Virus record (IMG/VR): IMGVR_UViG_3300028045_000008
Coordinates: 1 to 64,000 of that record
Direction: 5' to 3' (one strand)
DNA length: 64,000 nt
DNA from: a virus
Part shown: positions 28,301 to 37,835 of the stretch, in pieces
Layout: every line of letters begins with the position of its first letter
How positions within the stretch are numbered: the first letter of the stretch is position 1
Position numbers and translations under genes: made by a program
The notes under the pieces: generated by a model
Databases searched by the model: none
The model's input: only the letters and a program-made list of their open reading frames with translations
Told to the model about the DNA's origin: nothing

Positions 28301-29734
28301 GTAAACGTTGAAATAAACGGCGGAAAGATCCAGCCATCTGCCTACTCTGTTACGATGAATAACTCCGAAACATTTACTAGTGCTTCAGTTATCTCTCTGA
28401 CTAACATCAATTCACATCCAGATTTTAACTTCCCACCTTCTGCTCTCAACGCCCAGTTCGAAGTGACGTTTGCAACCACAGAGAATACAGATCATTATGC
28501 CTCCGAGACTCTCTTTGGTACTGACTTTGCGGCGGGATTCCCAGAAAAGGGCTCTGCGATCTCTGTGGGCAATGGCCCATCTTATGCCACTGGAATGAAA
28601 GTATACACTAGCGACGGAACAGACACGACGACAACAACTGGGTCTCTGATCGACGTTACAATTTCGGCATCTTCCCACGCTGACACGCCGTTTACCTTTC
28701 AGGGCGGATCCGCGAATCATTGTATATATTTCGGCTCGACAAGGGTTGACGTAAACTCAGACCCACTCAAATATTATGGGATCAATGTTGATACATCCAT
28801 TGGTTCATTGACTGGTGCCTATGTATACGAGGTATGGGATGGTACCGAATGGGCCGATGTAGACTACCAATGTACCTCTGTAACGGAAGGATATAGATAT
28901 GCCAATAATCCTTTCATGAGAACAGACAATGATGAATTCATTAGGTTCGGCATCGAGCACCCAGACACCGTCTGGGCAACTTCTTCTATCGATGGCAACA
29001 ATGCATACTGGTCTCGCTGTAGAATCACTACCTCTGCCAGTTTGCCACAGTTCAGGAAGTGGTGGCTGACTCCAACACATTTATCTATAAGCGATAAAGG
29101 GGTTAGACAATCTCATGGTGAATCAATCTGGGAGGCAACGCTTGTCGGCGCCGGAAATATTTTTGGAGAGTCCGGTGGTGTCGTAACTGCCAACAATAAC
29201 GTCGGCTCTGGCGCCGCCCCAACCGGATGGACCCACCGGATGCCCAACTCGCTGCTGAATCAAGATGGAGATGCTATTTATACCCAATTTGCACTTCCTG
29301 CCGGAATTGATACATCGCTGCCGCTCAAGTTTAAAATTATTTACTCCCTAGATGATAGTGGCGCTTCTGTCCAGTTCCCATCTGGAACTCTGTCCGCCCT
29401 CCCACTTCAAGTTACTGGCATAGATGTCGCTGACCCAGACGGCGGAAAGATCCCAATACCAAGAATATTCGACAATACTGAGACTCTGACATCGAAAGTC
29501 GCGCCCATGGCCCTCACAGAGGGATTACAACCCGAAGGCGCCACTCTTGGCGATGATTTGAGCAATAGATTATTTTCTATTACTTATAAATATTTGTCGA
29601 TTGAAGAATACTATGAAGATGATATTATTGCAGTTCGGTTCGAACTAGAAGATGACGGGGATCCAGCCTACGATGTAGCTATATGGGCGGTTATCGTCGT
29701 GGGGCATAAATTCACAGAAGGGAAGCGACACTAA
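25361..29734 (+). CDS. Long modular tail fibre with beta-helix region, 1457 residues
   Basis: Three copies of a fibre module occur: a strand such as [24 protein letters not shown] or [12 protein letters not shown] (near residues 93, 161 and 470) ending in F/LTW. Three FYGDGS- or FHGDGSNLT-type motifs lie near 140, 452 and 730, typical of phage fibre shafts. Residues about 750-950 ([12 protein letters not shown], then YLTIDAAI and [10 protein letters not shown]) look like a right-handed beta-helix of the pectate-lyase/DUF1565 kind, as in tailspikes. The C-terminal 500 residues are beta-rich and probably the receptor-binding tip. No catalytic residues can be assigned. The stop overlaps the next start by one base. 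Confidence 0.85.
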   Translation: MSRFRPSRNYVSGKVVFDGGPVDISGDLVVSGSITANEYNVNVINTNVTHIDADGNTKFGDTPDDTHQFTGSVFINGPLSASSIIGGGATTPGAPNTSVQFNDAGAFAGDPDFTWDNTANILTVSGDITASVNISGAFFYGDGSGLTGVTATASPAGTNAEIQYNADGALGADADFTWSSGSNALSVNGSITSSVILISSSDPGPLLTICGNDLPCLMSVDTSSSVDGGARVLIGISNDEILLPTATAKRGALHIEQESTSSAAITSNGISVYTYAQEEYESSIRLHTWDPQPGNASSLSFYTNEGTFPNGGGVATGQALGRINFGGWDGNQSVLGYYVQAKADENWTFGTKNGSYLQFFSTPEGRGASTNLKERIRMTGEGHLVVFPYSASNDDADLIQNNFLSSPGSPALQVYGPTLFGSSSANTHIFTGSVNIAGDLTASANVSASFFHGDGSNLTNLPAGTPAGSDTQIQFNNAGAFGASADLTWDGTNLSSSTIVPNATITYDLGSADLSWNTLYTDSVIGDLQGAILFDAVNDEGDSISKGQAVYINGISGQTPTVALAACDDPAKMPAFGLAAANAINGAAVQIVTFGSLQNINLTTLYGQSFSGGDTAYVQTGSGGTSGSLTPFVPTGSSHLIQNLGIIVRNGGGGDGQIKVGGAGRTNATPNLDKGYLFVGNDSNQSVQDNTLFVSSSAGRVGINNINPTHALAVTGDISASVNVSASAFYGDGSNLTNVNASLLIGKSLFVDSVNGDDGTGVRGDESLPYLTIDAAITDSLSGDAIYVGPGIYPESGLSLPSGRSLIGSAGYTRTSLGITSSATDILTTVDDTWVEGFTFNIPTGSGNAGIRYTGAGGTMQAYSLAYAGDGASGLGDGFVKTGTGKVIGSEVRLTMGGLNSVVRSDQGVMAFESIHVPVATGDIEHVALVEGSSRAQLINFNAGNSNVVNTITVTGSATAICLAVNWFDVQNGLNIQQDGVNVEINGGKIQPSAYSVTMNNSETFTSASVISLTNINSHPDFNFPPSALNAQFEVTFATTENTDHYASETLFGTDFAAGFPEKGSAISVGNGPSYATGMKVYTSDGTDTTTTTGSLIDVTISASSHADTPFTFQGGSANHCIYFGSTRVDVNSDPLKYYGINVDTSIGSLTGAYVYEVWDGTEWADVDYQCTSVTEGYRYANNPFMRTDNDEFIRFGIEHPDTVWATSSIDGNNAYWSRCRITTSASLPQFRKWWLTPTHLSISDKGVRQSHGESIWEATLVGAGNIFGESGGVVTANNNVGSGAAPTGWTHRMPNSLLNQDGDAIYTQFALPAGIDTSLPLKFKIIYSLDDSGASVQFPSGTLSALPLQVTGIDVADPDGGKIPIPRIFDNTETLTSKVAPMALTEGLQPEGATLGDDLSNRLFSITYKYLSIEEYYEDDIIAVRFELEDDGDPAYDVAIWAVIVVGHKFTEGKRH

Positions 29735-30552
29735 TGGCAGGTAGTTTTAATTTATTATATAGTCAAGCGTTCTCCGCGACAGATACGATTGTTGTTAATC
29801 ATTCTCTCGATAGGTATCAGTTTGGTGTTATCATTTCTCTCGATGGATCCGCAGATAGTTCACAACTTATCTCTTCTATCCAGTTAGACTCAGGAGATCC
29901 GAGAAATTCCCTAACGATCACACTGACCTCTTCTCAGACCGGCCTTGTCAAGATCGTCGATACGGACTACTCGTGGGCAAACATGCCAACTCCAGAAGAG
30001 AGCGCAGGACTTCCAGATGTTATGATTTCCGGCTCAGCAGCCGCCGGGGATCTCACAGGGACGTATCCGAACCCAAGTTTATCTACCACCGCGGTAGCCG
30101 CAGGATCATACACCTCAGCGGATATTACTGTTGACGCCCAGGGCAGATTAACAGCGGCCTCAAACGGATCTGGTGGGGGGGCTTTCGGGCAAGACTACCA
30201 AACAGCGATTTCAACCGCAAGAAGTACGACAACTTCCGCAACATTTCAGACAAAAGTTACTTTGACAACACCATCGTTAACGGGGACATATAGAGTTGGC
30301 TGGACATCGGTTATAGATATGGATAATAATAAAAAGTCAGTTTTGGCAAGATTACAAAACACCACAGACGCCGCCACAATTGGGGCCGAACACAGTATGG
30401 AACCAAAAGACCCCACCGATAGGGTTATTGCTGGCGGCTTTGCAGAAGTTACATTTTCGGGAGCCTCTAAGACATTTGAAATACAATATTCCGCAACTGG
30501 AAATACAGCAGGAATTCAAGATGCGAGAATCGAGATTTGGAGGGTTAGTTAG
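29734..30552 (+). CDS. Tail fibre accessory/distal protein, 272 residues
   Basis: Residues about 100-145 contain [20 protein letters not shown] followed by [15 protein letters not shown], a module very common in phage tail fibres. The N-terminal domain is beta-rich ([20 protein letters not shown]). The C-terminal domain is a possible jelly roll ending ARIEIWRVS. It overlaps the long fibre gene by one base (TAATG), so it probably forms part of the same fibre or caps it. Confidence 0.75.
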   Translation: MAGSFNLLYSQAFSATDTIVVNHSLDRYQFGVIISLDGSADSSQLISSIQLDSGDPRNSLTITLTSSQTGLVKIVDTDYSWANMPTPEESAGLPDVMISGSAAAGDLTGTYPNPSLSTTAVAAGSYTSADITVDAQGRLTAASNGSGGGAFGQDYQTAISTARSTTTSATFQTKVTLTTPSLTGTYRVGWTSVIDMDNNKKSVLARLQNTTDAATIGAEHSMEPKDPTDRVIAGGFAEVTFSGASKTFEIQYSATGNTAGIQDARIEIWRVS

Positions 30553-30653
30553 TGTCATTTCTTAATTATATGGCGCCAACTGCAGCCAGAAGTGGAACAT
30601 GCGTTAAAAATCATAAAGGTGCTACTATTTATAGTGTTCGGAGACAAAGTTAA
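30552..30653 (+). CDS. 33-residue small ORF filling the gap between fibre genes
   Basis: The GTG at 30552 overlaps the TAG of the fibre gene by one base, and its TAA ends directly before the ATG at 30654, so it tiles the gap exactly. The peptide is basic, with one cysteine and no membrane segment. An internal ATG at 30570 gives 27 residues. There is no good Shine-Dalgarno, and a late-type promoter box (30624-30631) lies inside it, so the gap may be regulatory instead. Confidence 0.3.
   Translation: MSFLNYMAPTAARSGTCVKNHKGATIYSVRRQS
30624..30631 (+). promoter_or_regulatory. Putative late promoter box ACTATTTA
   Basis: It lies 22 bases before the start at 30654 and is followed by TAG. Confidence 0.5.
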
Positions 30654-31211
30654 ATGAATTATTTTTATTCCTTATCCACAGATTTTCCACAAGGTGTCAA
30701 TAGTGGAGAACTACATGTTGAAATAGGCGGCTCTATTAATATTAGTTCTCCAATAAACGGTATCACTATTTCTGGCGATACCGTGAAAATATCATTCGAT
30801 GAAGAGCTAACTTTGGGTGAGAAAAGCGATTTAGACAACATCATAACGACATACTCACCTCCGCCCGCAATCGATATAGTGAGAGAAGAGAAGCATTATG
30901 AAATCGATGAAAAAACTTATGAAATTATAGAAAAAGGCTTTCAATTTGATGGCAAATCTTTTGGGCTGGATATGAGATGTCAAATCGAGTGGGTTTATTT
31001 AAAGATGTTCGAAGCAGAACAGGTGTGGCCAGCAAGAATCAAGACCATGACTGGCGAAATTTACTATTTGCAGCAAGCTGATTTGCACAGTTTTGCACTA
31101 ACTGCGTTTAATAAGATAAGAGAAGTTTTTGATAACTCAATAACTTTAAAAGAGAGTGTTAACACATCCTCAACAGAAGAAGCAATTCTCAATATAGAAG
31201 ATACGAGATAA
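30654..31211 (+). CDS. Tail-fibre-assembly-type protein (DUF4376-like)
   Basis: 185 residues. The N-terminal half is beta-rich. The C-terminal half (about residues 95-170: FDGKSFGLDMRCQIEWVYLK, then MTGEIYYLQQADLHSFALTA) follows the pattern of DUF4376-type domains found in phage tail-fibre assembly or fibre-adjacent proteins, from memory. Its position directly after the two fibre genes fits a chaperone or attachment role. The start follows a GGAGA sequence. Confidence 0.55.
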   Translation: MNYFYSLSTDFPQGVNSGELHVEIGGSINISSPINGITISGDTVKISFDEELTLGEKSDLDNIITTYSPPPAIDIVREEKHYEIDEKTYEIIEKGFQFDGKSFGLDMRCQIEWVYLKMFEAEQVWPARIKTMTGEIYYLQQADLHSFALTAFNKIREVFDNSITLKESVNTSSTEEAILNIEDTR

Positions 31212-31222
31212 TTGGAGTAAAA

Positions 31223-31501
31223 ATGTCTAAATCTAAGCCTTCTAACCTAACGGAAAGACCAAGGGGCAAGCACGATAATGATTTGCGAATGATTCGCAGG
31301 TTTATGAAGAAAATAAAGAAATTCAGAATACTGGATGACTACAGGGAGACTTTGATATTCGAAAAGGACTCTACAAAAAAGAGAAAAGCCAGGAAAAGAA
31401 GAAAAAAGGTTCTCGATAAGTTGAGGGATGAATATCAGAAGTCGATGGAATTCAATGATGATCTACCTAAACTTCCAAAAGAGAGAAAAAGAAGAAGATA
31501 G
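31223..31501 (+). CDS. Small very basic protein, 92 residues
   Basis: Nearly half of the residues are Lys or Arg, arranged in probable helices (residues 25-75) and ending in a basic tail. The ATG follows TTGGAGTAAAA. It may bind DNA or RNA, or be an internal head protein; I do not recognise a family. It is the last gene before a late-type box. Confidence 0.6.
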   Translation: MSKSKPSNLTERPRGKHDNDLRMIRRFMKKIKKFRILDDYRETLIFEKDSTKKRKARKRRKKVLDKLRDEYQKSMEFNDDLPKLPKERKRRR

Positions 31502-31512
31502 AAATTTTAAAA

Positions 31513-31520
31513 ACTATTTA
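31513..31520 (+). promoter_or_regulatory. Putative late promoter box ACTATTTA
   Basis: It lies 35 bases before the start at 31555 and is followed by TAT, in an AT-rich 53-base gap. Confidence 0.6.
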
Positions 31521-31554
31521 TATTATATAAGAGAAATAACGGGAGCTTGTATAA

Positions 31555-31947
31555 ATGAGCATATATCAATATAGGGCCGGATTGCAAAATGTGGGATCTT
31601 ACCAGGTGGGTGGGACCCCTTACTTGACAGGCGGAATCGTTTCGGACAATGAGGTTATGATTGAATTTCCGAATGTAACAAAGAACATCTTAGTTTCCAA
31701 TACTTCTGGGACTATTGGCCTTAGAGTCCACTTTAACTCCACTGGTTCCGGAAATGTAATCGGCGGCCACCACTATTTCACTCTTTCGAATAAAGGTGAT
31801 AACGTAACATTCAATCAAAAATGTAAACAAATATTCATATCCCTCGAAACCCCCGGCACCGATGGTTCTTACGAGTTAGTCGCAGACTTGACAGGTATCC
31901 TGCCAAAGGAAATGTTTCCTCTGACTGGGTCTGGATTGACTGATTAG
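31555..31947 (+). CDS. Putative head decoration/structural protein, 130 residues
   Basis: A compact beta-rich protein. The N-terminus MSIYQYRAGLQNVGSYQ is of a type I associate with small structural proteins next to capsid genes in marine myophages, from memory. It has its own late-type box and lies just before scaffold and capsid, so a head decoration or outer capsid role is a reasonable guess. There is no enzymatic motif and no membrane segment. Confidence 0.6.
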   Translation: MSIYQYRAGLQNVGSYQVGGTPYLTGGIVSDNEVMIEFPNVTKNILVSNTSGTIGLRVHFNSTGSGNVIGGHHYFTLSNKGDNVTFNQKCKQIFISLETPGTDGSYELVADLTGILPKEMFPLTGSGLTD

Positions 31948-31982
31948 AGAAAAATATATTTTATTTTTGTAAAACAAACTCT

Positions 31983-32011
31983 TTATAAAAAGGTCTTTTT
32001 AAGTTTTATAA
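31983..32011 (+). terminator. Possible AT-rich hairpin before the scaffold gene
   Basis: TTATAAAA (31983-31990) and TTTTATAA (32004-32011) are perfect inverted repeats around a 13-base loop containing a T run. It sits just before the late-type box at 32013. As an all-AT stem it would be a weak terminator at best. Confidence 0.3.
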
Positions 32012-32012
32012 G

Positions 32013-32020
32013 ACTATTTA
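32013..32020 (+). promoter_or_regulatory. Putative late promoter box ACTATTTA
   Basis: It lies 31 bases before the scaffold start at 32052, and probably drives scaffold and capsid together. Confidence 0.65.
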
Positions 32021-32051
32021 TCTTTGAGGTAATTTTTTAAGGAGTTCACAG

Positions 32052-33032
32052 ATGTCTTCACTTTTGGAACAAGCTATAATAGACGCATCAGCATTAAAAG
32101 AGGCTGCTGTAAAAAACGCGGAAACGGCAATATTGAATAAATATTCAAATGATATCAAAGAGGCGGTTGAGAGCCTTTTGGAGCAGGAGGATGATTTCTC
32201 CGACGCTGCCATGGACACCGACACCGAGGCCGAAACGCCGGACATTAAATTGGCTGGCGCCCCACCGGAAGAGAATGTCGAGGAAGTCATTACTCTTGAC
32301 TTTGAAGAGTTAAAAGAGATGGCAGAGACTTTGGCAGAGAAGGATCAGGAACTGATCGGGAACGAATACCAGCATGCCGCTGCCGAAGAAGAGGCTACTA
32401 CGCTGCCCTCTCCGGAAGAGGACGTCGAGGCAGTTTCTGTTGACGTGGCTCTAGAAGAAGATATGGATTTATCGGCCCTGAGTGACATCTTGGAAGAATT
32501 AGTGGTTGATATCGATCCACGCAAATCAGGCTGGGCCGGCACCCCAGAAAGTATTATGGCGCACAACGAAGAGTTGGAACTAGCGCGCCTCTCGTCTACC
32601 GAGGCGCAAGAGAAGGCCGCCGCGTTGAAAGACGCTGTAGAGAGACTTTCTGAAGAAAAACAAACTTTAAAAAATAAAAACACAAAGATTATTGAAGCTT
32701 TTAAGGCTTTAAAAGAGAATTTTGATAAAGTAAATTTATCAAACGCAAGATTACTCTATACAAATCGCATTTTGACAAACGACTCCTTGAATGAGCGACA
32801 AAAACATAAAATTGTCGAAGCTTTGTCTACTGCTATTTCTATTGAGGAAGCAAAGGTTATTTTCGAGACTCTAGAATGCGCAGTGGGTAGTGTATCAGGT
32901 AAAGCGCGACCACAATCACTCCGCGAGACTATTGAACGACCTTCTGCCACTTTACCTAGAAGAGCACCAGCTAGAAATACAGAAACTCCAGTAATGGAAA
33001 GGATGAAAATTCTAGCAGGTATTAAAAATTAG
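32052..33032 (+). CDS. 22: Prohead core/scaffold protein (gp22-like)
   Basis: 326 residues, very acidic in the first half and coiled-coil in the second, the composition of T4 gp22-type scaffolds. It is placed between the protease-side head genes and the capsid gene, 25 bases upstream of the latter. It would form the transient core on which gp23 assembles and then be degraded by the prohead protease. Candidate L/I-x-E cleavage sites occur (for example LLEQ near residue 43 and ILEELV). The Arg-rich end (near residues 300-326) may contact capsid. A strong ribosome site (AAGGAG) precedes the ATG. Confidence 0.85.
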   Translation: MSSLLEQAIIDASALKEAAVKNAETAILNKYSNDIKEAVESLLEQEDDFSDAAMDTDTEAETPDIKLAGAPPEENVEEVITLDFEELKEMAETLAEKDQELIGNEYQHAAAEEEATTLPSPEEDVEAVSVDVALEEDMDLSALSDILEELVVDIDPRKSGWAGTPESIMAHNEELELARLSSTEAQEKAAALKDAVERLSEEKQTLKNKNTKIIEAFKALKENFDKVNLSNARLLYTNRILTNDSLNERQKHKIVEALSTAISIEEAKVIFETLECAVGSVSGKARPQSLRETIERPSATLPRRAPARNTETPVMERMKILAGIKN

Positions 33033-33057
33033 ATAACAAATTAGGAGATAATAAAAA

Positions 33058-34764
33058 ATGTCTATTTTAAATAAATTAACTGAAGGTATCGTTCGACGCG
33101 ATCTTTCTAAAGAAGGTGCCGCTCTTCTCTCCAAGTGGGAAAAGACTGGTCTTCTTGAAGGGATTTCAAATGAGCGTGCCAAGCACGGAATGGCTTCGTT
33201 GCTTGAAAACCAAGCCAAAGAGCTTCTTCGTGAAGCATCCACAATGGCTGGCGCCGGCGGCGGTGACGTCGAAGGCTTCGCTTCTGTGGCTTTCCCAATT
33301 GTCCGCCGAGTATTCGGTGGATTGATCGCAAACGACCTCGTTTCGGTTCAACCTATGAGCCTCCCATCGGGACTCATTTTCTTCCTTGACTTCACTTATC
33401 ATAATAATCGCCTCGACACAGCGAGGAATACTTCGGTATACGGTGGTGGACAAGTTGCTTCGCAAATCACTGGCGGCGTTTCGCTCGCTGGAAACGAAGC
33501 AGAGCAGAGCTTTTACGCCCTGAACAACGGATACACAAGTCCGACTGGTACCGTAGGTGGCCTTTCTATTACAGCAGTTCTTTCTGGTGTTGTCGGTGAT
33601 CCAACTGCAGGTGACGATGTCGATCGCATTTGTCGTTTTGATCCCGATTTGGTAGGCGCCGCAGTAGCTATCGCACCCGTTACCTTGTCAGACCTGACGG
33701 ACGGCCAGTTAAACATCAAAGATTATGTAACAATCACTCTTAATCTTGATGGTACCATGAATCCTGACCAAGTACGTCGACTAACGCGAGATGTCAACGC
33801 AAATGATGTCGCTGCTGGCCTTACCGCCGGCGATCTTGTCCTTGTTTGTTCGACCGGACTGGGCGCAGGAGAAATTGCAAACTCTGTAACTTCCATAGAG
33901 TCCGCAAATTCCGCCTCTTTCGTAATCGATGACGCCTTCCAGGCAGCCGGTGCTATTGGTTCAGTTGAAGGTATCGACATTTGGGGCCTTGAGAACGAAG
34001 AGCGCATCCCAGAAATCGACATCAAGGTCGATTCCGTGGCTGTCACTGCGAAGACCAAGAAGCTCAAAGCTAAGTGGACGCCTGAACTGGCACAAGATCT
34101 GAATGCTTATCACAATCTCGATGCAGAGGTTGAGTTGACCAGTATTCTGTCTGAGCACATCGCTCTTGAAATCGACCAAGAAATCTTGGAAGACCTCATC
34201 AAGGGTGCTACTGCTGAAACCCTCCACTGGTCCAGGTTTCCTGGAAAATTCGTGAATCGCCAAACCGGCGCCGCCTTGGATTCCATAACTAACGGTTTCC
34301 CAGACTTCACCGGCAACGTTAGCGAATGGTACGAGACCCTCGTTGAAACTATTAACGACGTCTCCGCACAGATCCACAGAAAGACTCTTCGTGGTGGCGC
34401 TAACTTCATCGTTGTTTCACCTGAAGTTGCAAACCTCCTCGAATTCACTGCTGGATTCCGCGGCTCTGTCACTCACGATGATGATCGTGGGCAAGTTGGA
34501 GCAGTTAGAGTTGGCTCTTTGAGCAAGAAGTTTGACGTGTATGTCGATCCTTACTTCCCGAGAAACGTTGTTCTCGCTGGTCGCAAGGGTTCTTCGTTCC
34601 TCGAAAGTGGATACGTTTACGCTCCTTATGTGCCTCTCCAAATGACTCCTACCATCTTTGGTACCGAGGATTTCGTGCCGCGCAAAGGCGTCATGACTCG
34701 TTACGCTAAGAAGATGGTTCGTCCTGATATGTATGGACTTGTCATTGTTCAAGATCTCGCATAA
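33058..34764 (+). CDS. 23: Major capsid protein (gp23-like)
   Basis: 568 residues with the T4 gp23 plan. The N-terminal helical propeptide (residues about 1-59) ends in LLREA, an L-x-E site expected to be cut by the prohead protease after Glu59. This compares with Glu65 in T4. The HK97-fold body begins with FPIVRRVFGGLIANDLVSVQ and ends with a beta-rich YAPYVPLQMTPT region. Codon use differs from many neighbours in being richer in C-ending codons, fitting a highly expressed protein. It is followed by a strong terminator. No separate gp24-type vertex paralogue is visible in the window. Confidence 0.95.
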   Translation: MSILNKLTEGIVRRDLSKEGAALLSKWEKTGLLEGISNERAKHGMASLLENQAKELLREASTMAGAGGGDVEGFASVAFPIVRRVFGGLIANDLVSVQPMSLPSGLIFFLDFTYHNNRLDTARNTSVYGGGQVASQITGGVSLAGNEAEQSFYALNNGYTSPTGTVGGLSITAVLSGVVGDPTAGDDVDRICRFDPDLVGAAVAIAPVTLSDLTDGQLNIKDYVTITLNLDGTMNPDQVRRLTRDVNANDVAAGLTAGDLVLVCSTGLGAGEIANSVTSIESANSASFVIDDAFQAAGAIGSVEGIDIWGLENEERIPEIDIKVDSVAVTAKTKKLKAKWTPELAQDLNAYHNLDAEVELTSILSEHIALEIDQEILEDLIKGATAETLHWSRFPGKFVNRQTGAALDSITNGFPDFTGNVSEWYETLVETINDVSAQIHRKTLRGGANFIVVSPEVANLLEFTAGFRGSVTHDDDRGQVGAVRVGSLSKKFDVYVDPYFPRNVVLAGRKGSSFLESGYVYAPYVPLQMTPTIFGTEDFVPRKGVMTRYAKKMVRPDMYGLVIVQDLA

Positions 34765-34797
34765 TAGCTAAATAGCTGAAAATAAGAGAATTTAATG

Positions 34798-34828
34798 CCC
34801 TCCCACTTTTTGTGGGGGGGTTTTGTTT
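34798..34828 (+). terminator. Strong rho-independent terminator after the capsid gene
   Basis: CCCTCCCAC (34798-34806) pairs with GTGGGGGGG (34812-34820), giving 9 pairs with one U-G, around a 5-T loop, followed by TTTTGTTT. It ends the scaffold-capsid unit. Confidence 0.92.
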
Positions 34829-34836
34829 ATGTGGAA

Positions 34837-34844
34837 ACTACTTA
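34837..34844 (+). promoter_or_regulatory. Putative late promoter box, variant ACTACTTA
   Basis: It lies 9 bases after the capsid terminator and 19 bases before the start at 34864. A unit must restart here, so this placement is strong support for promoter function. It should drive the neck genes and the PrkA triad. Confidence 0.6.
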
Positions 34845-34863
34845 GTCTAGGAGGCCCCCGAAC

Positions 34864-36132
34864 ATGGCATTACCAACTTTAACACCGGCAAGTCAGATGA
34901 GCAAGGCTATCTTACCACCGACTGGCAATGTGGATGATGTCTCTGTCGCAGTGCCTTACGGCATGTATAATAGCTCCCCCGGTTTTCTATCTGGCGCCGC
35001 AACCCAGGTGGCTTATACCTATAAGAAGCTGGGAGGAGATGTTCTCGATATCGAGCTTAAATCTGCTAATGTCTATGCGAATTACGAAGACGCGGTTCTT
35101 GAGTATAGTTACTTGGTCAATCTTCACCAAACAAAAAACATCCTTTCTGATGTCCTTGGTCAGGCAACTGGAACATTTGATCACAATGGCGAATCTCTAA
35201 CTGGGCCCGAAAATGTAAATTTAAAGTATCCACGCGTTATGTTCGAGTATGCACGCCGCGTCGGCGATGGAATATCTTTTGAAGCAAATGTTGGTGGAAC
35301 TATCCCTATTTACTCCGCTTCTTTTAAACTGGAGCAGGATAGGCAAGACTATGACTTGCAAGCCATAATATCATCTTCCGCCGCGACCGGAGTGGGAGCA
35401 ACCGGAGATCCGGTACCGTATGCCGGCATTGTGGGGGATAAAAGAGTTATCGTAAAGAAGGTTTACTATAAGACGCCTCACGCCATGTGGAGATTCTTTG
35501 GGTATTTCGGAGGACTAAACGTGGTTGGCAATATGAACTACTATGGGCAGTTTACTGATGATTCCTCATTTGAACTGATCCCGACTTGGCAAAACAAGCT
35601 CCAAGCTATGGCTTTCGAGGATAATCTGTGGACAAGGTTATCTCACTATTCTTATGAACTGAGAGATAATAAGCTAAGAATATACCCCGTACCTCAGTTG
35701 CTGAGTACTTATTTATATATGTGGGTTGAATTTTCCGTCATTCCAAATAGTTGGGATGAGCCCAGCAACTACAAATCTGGGACTGATGGAATAAACAACT
35801 TAAATACTATCCCTTTTGATAATCTGCCGTATGAGAATATTAACGCCATTGGAAAGCAGTGGATTCGAAGATTCGCACTCGCTTTGTCCAAGGAAACTCT
35901 TGGTCAGATTAGGGGAAAGTTTCAGACTATTCCCATTCCAGGGGAATCTGTAACTCTTAATGCCTCTGATTTACTATCTCAGGCAAAAGATGAGCAGGAT
36001 AAGCTGAGAACAGAATTGAAAGAGATTATGGACCAGTTAACTTATGTAGAGGTGGCCAAGAGTGATGCAGATAAGGTTGAGTCCGTTGGGAAGATATTTA
36101 AAACTATTCCAAAACTTATTTATCAAGGATAA
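34864..36132 (+). CDS. Neck/head-completion structural protein (gp13 position)
   Basis: 422 residues. The C-terminal region IRRFALALSKETLGQIRGKF, followed by TIPIPG and a helical end, is a pattern I recall from virion structural proteins of several large marine phages. It is the first gene of the unit after capsid and precedes gp15-like and gp14-like genes, so a gp13-type neck function is plausible. It is longer than T4 gp13 (309), so homology is uncertain. AGGAGG lies 9 bases before the ATG. Confidence 0.6.
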   Translation: MALPTLTPASQMSKAILPPTGNVDDVSVAVPYGMYNSSPGFLSGAATQVAYTYKKLGGDVLDIELKSANVYANYEDAVLEYSYLVNLHQTKNILSDVLGQATGTFDHNGESLTGPENVNLKYPRVMFEYARRVGDGISFEANVGGTIPIYSASFKLEQDRQDYDLQAIISSSAATGVGATGDPVPYAGIVGDKRVIVKKVYYKTPHAMWRFFGYFGGLNVVGNMNYYGQFTDDSSFELIPTWQNKLQAMAFEDNLWTRLSHYSYELRDNKLRIYPVPQLLSTYLYMWVEFSVIPNSWDEPSNYKSGTDGINNLNTIPFDNLPYENINAIGKQWIRRFALALSKETLGQIRGKFQTIPIPGESVTLNASDLLSQAKDEQDKLRTELKEIMDQLTYVEVAKSDADKVESVGKIFKTIPKLIYQG

Positions 36133-36135
36133 ACT

Positions 36136-37011
36136 ATGAGCAGCGAAAAAGAAAAGTTCCAAGGTTTTCGTCCCTATTTCAAAGAAGAAATACTAGATGA
36201 CAAGCCAGTTCCGCTGAAGGACATCTCGCTGATGCCATCAACTGTAGAGACCATAGATTTGGCTCTTTACGACTGGGTGAACGAAGAAATGGATCTATAC
36301 TGCACAACTAACGAGGGATGGAAAAAAGTGCCAATAATCTGGTCAATGCCAGAACGAGCATATCAGACAAAAAACGATAAAGACCTTAGAAATTCTAATA
36401 ACATCTTCACTTTTCCAGTAATATCAATTGAAAGGACTTCGCTTATAAAAGATCCTGCGATGAAGGGTGTCGCATGGGCCCACCTACCGCAATACAACGA
36501 TCCTAGAGGGGGCGCCATCGAAGTTTCTAGGAGAATCCAGCAAGATAAGACATCCAACTTCGCAAACGCTACGTCACAGAGAAGATTCAAGCAGCAGAAT
36601 TTCCCACTCAATAACAAGAAGGTGGTTTACGAAACTATCACTATGCCAATCCCGACATATGTTGTAGCGACTTATTCTATGGTTATCAGTACTGAATATC
36701 AGCAGCAGATGAACGAGATATTTACTCCATTTCTTACAACTACAGGCCAAATCAATAATTTTTTCATTCACCGTGATGGTCACAAATTTGAAGGGTTCAT
36801 TCAGAATGATCCCGCACTAGATAACACTTTATCAAATCTGGCTGAAGAAGAGAGGAAGTTCAAGACCACTATCGATTTGAAGATACTGGGATACCTGCTG
36901 AGCGCTGGAAAGAATGACGAGCGCCCTAAAGTCACTATTAGGGAGAATGCTGTCGAAGTTAAGATGCCCAGAGAGAGGGTTATATTCGGTGATAAGAAGG
37001 AATATAAATAA
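36136..37011 (+). CDS. 15: Tail terminator/sheath stabiliser (gp15-like)
   Basis: 291 residues, close to T4 gp15 (272). The pattern matches that family: VPIIWSMPERAYQTKND near residue 62, FPVISIERTSL near 93, then YETITMPIPTYVVATYSMVI near 165 followed by a TEYQQQMNEIFTPF helix and FFIHRD. This corresponds to the gp15 order of a VPI strand, an LPRI strand, an IYELSIFTRYEDDM helix and an ILPYF segment. In T4 gp15 caps the tail tube and sheath and joins them to the neck. It starts 4 bases after the previous stop and overlaps the next gene by one base. Confidence 0.65.
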   Translation: MSSEKEKFQGFRPYFKEEILDDKPVPLKDISLMPSTVETIDLALYDWVNEEMDLYCTTNEGWKKVPIIWSMPERAYQTKNDKDLRNSNNIFTFPVISIERTSLIKDPAMKGVAWAHLPQYNDPRGGAIEVSRRIQQDKTSNFANATSQRRFKQQNFPLNNKKVVYETITMPIPTYVVATYSMVISTEYQQQMNEIFTPFLTTTGQINNFFIHRDGHKFEGFIQNDPALDNTLSNLAEEERKFKTTIDLKILGYLLSAGKNDERPKVTIRENAVEVKMPRERVIFGDKKEYK

Positions 37012-37835
37012 TGGCTGATGACAATAAATGGAGCAAGCCATCAAATCCGCCACCACCGCTTTTTCTTGGAGAGAACGAGAGAAACTTAGTTAAGCAGGTT
37101 AATGATGAGTTAATCGAGCGTGTCATTGGCCAAGCCATTACTTATCTCCCTGTTTCTATGGAAAGAACAAATTTCCACCCACTATATGGTGAAGCAATTG
37201 AAAAGAGTTTCATGCCTCCAGTTAGGGTGTATGCCCTTGTAGAATTTGAGGGAATCACCACCACCACGGATCACTACGGCCTAGATAAGGAGTATCCCAT
37301 AACGGTAAGATTTCACGAGAGGAGACTCCACGAAGATCAGGATCTCTATGTCAGAGAAGGGGATTATGTTCAGTACGGAACATCATTTTTTGAAATTGTG
37401 TCTCTCAAGGAAGATCGTCAGCTTTTCGGACAGGTAGACCATCTTTTCCAGATTGAGGCCAAATGTATAAAAACGAGAAAAGGCCTGATAGACCTGAATG
37501 TTCTTCCATCTGACACCATCGCCGCTATCCTTGAGTCGTCCGAAACATCATCTGAGTCCGAGGAATCTGGTGGATCTGGTGGATCTTCGATCGCCAGGAT
37601 ATGTTATGTCAACGACGCCACGGTGGATATAGCACCGGATACGTCTCTCAACGGCTTTCTGGGAGTGGGAGAGCTATCTACAGTCACCGCCGCAGTATAT
37701 GAGAACGGCATGAGACAAAAGCTAACAGGACTCCCGGCTACCGGAGACTATTATATCGATGATGGCGAATTATATAGCATCGTGGAGATTGAGGAAGGAC
37801 AACGTGTCTTAGTGGAGGTTTTAACTTTAGTATGA
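37011..37835 (+). CDS. Neck/head-closure protein (gp14-like)
   Basis: 274 residues. The N-terminal region (about 40-150) has a strand ITYLPVSMERTNF, a mixed beta core and a REGDYVQYGTSFFEIVSLKE segment. This resembles the T4 gp14 pattern of a YYVPREY strand and a P-x-EGDLIYFPM...LFEI segment. A Ser/Gly-rich linker (residues 180-200) leads to a C-terminal beta domain of unknown role. It would help close the filled head and join the tail. The last 4 bases overlap the DUF444 gene (ATGA), so neck and triad genes are translationally coupled. Confidence 0.55.
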   Translation: MADDNKWSKPSNPPPPLFLGENERNLVKQVNDELIERVIGQAITYLPVSMERTNFHPLYGEAIEKSFMPPVRVYALVEFEGITTTTDHYGLDKEYPITVRFHERRLHEDQDLYVREGDYVQYGTSFFEIVSLKEDRQLFGQVDHLFQIEAKCIKTRKGLIDLNVLPSDTIAAILESSETSSESEESGGSGGSSIARICYVNDATVDIAPDTSLNGFLGVGELSTVTAAVYENGMRQKLTGLPATGDYYIDDGELYSIVEIEEGQRVLVEVLTLV

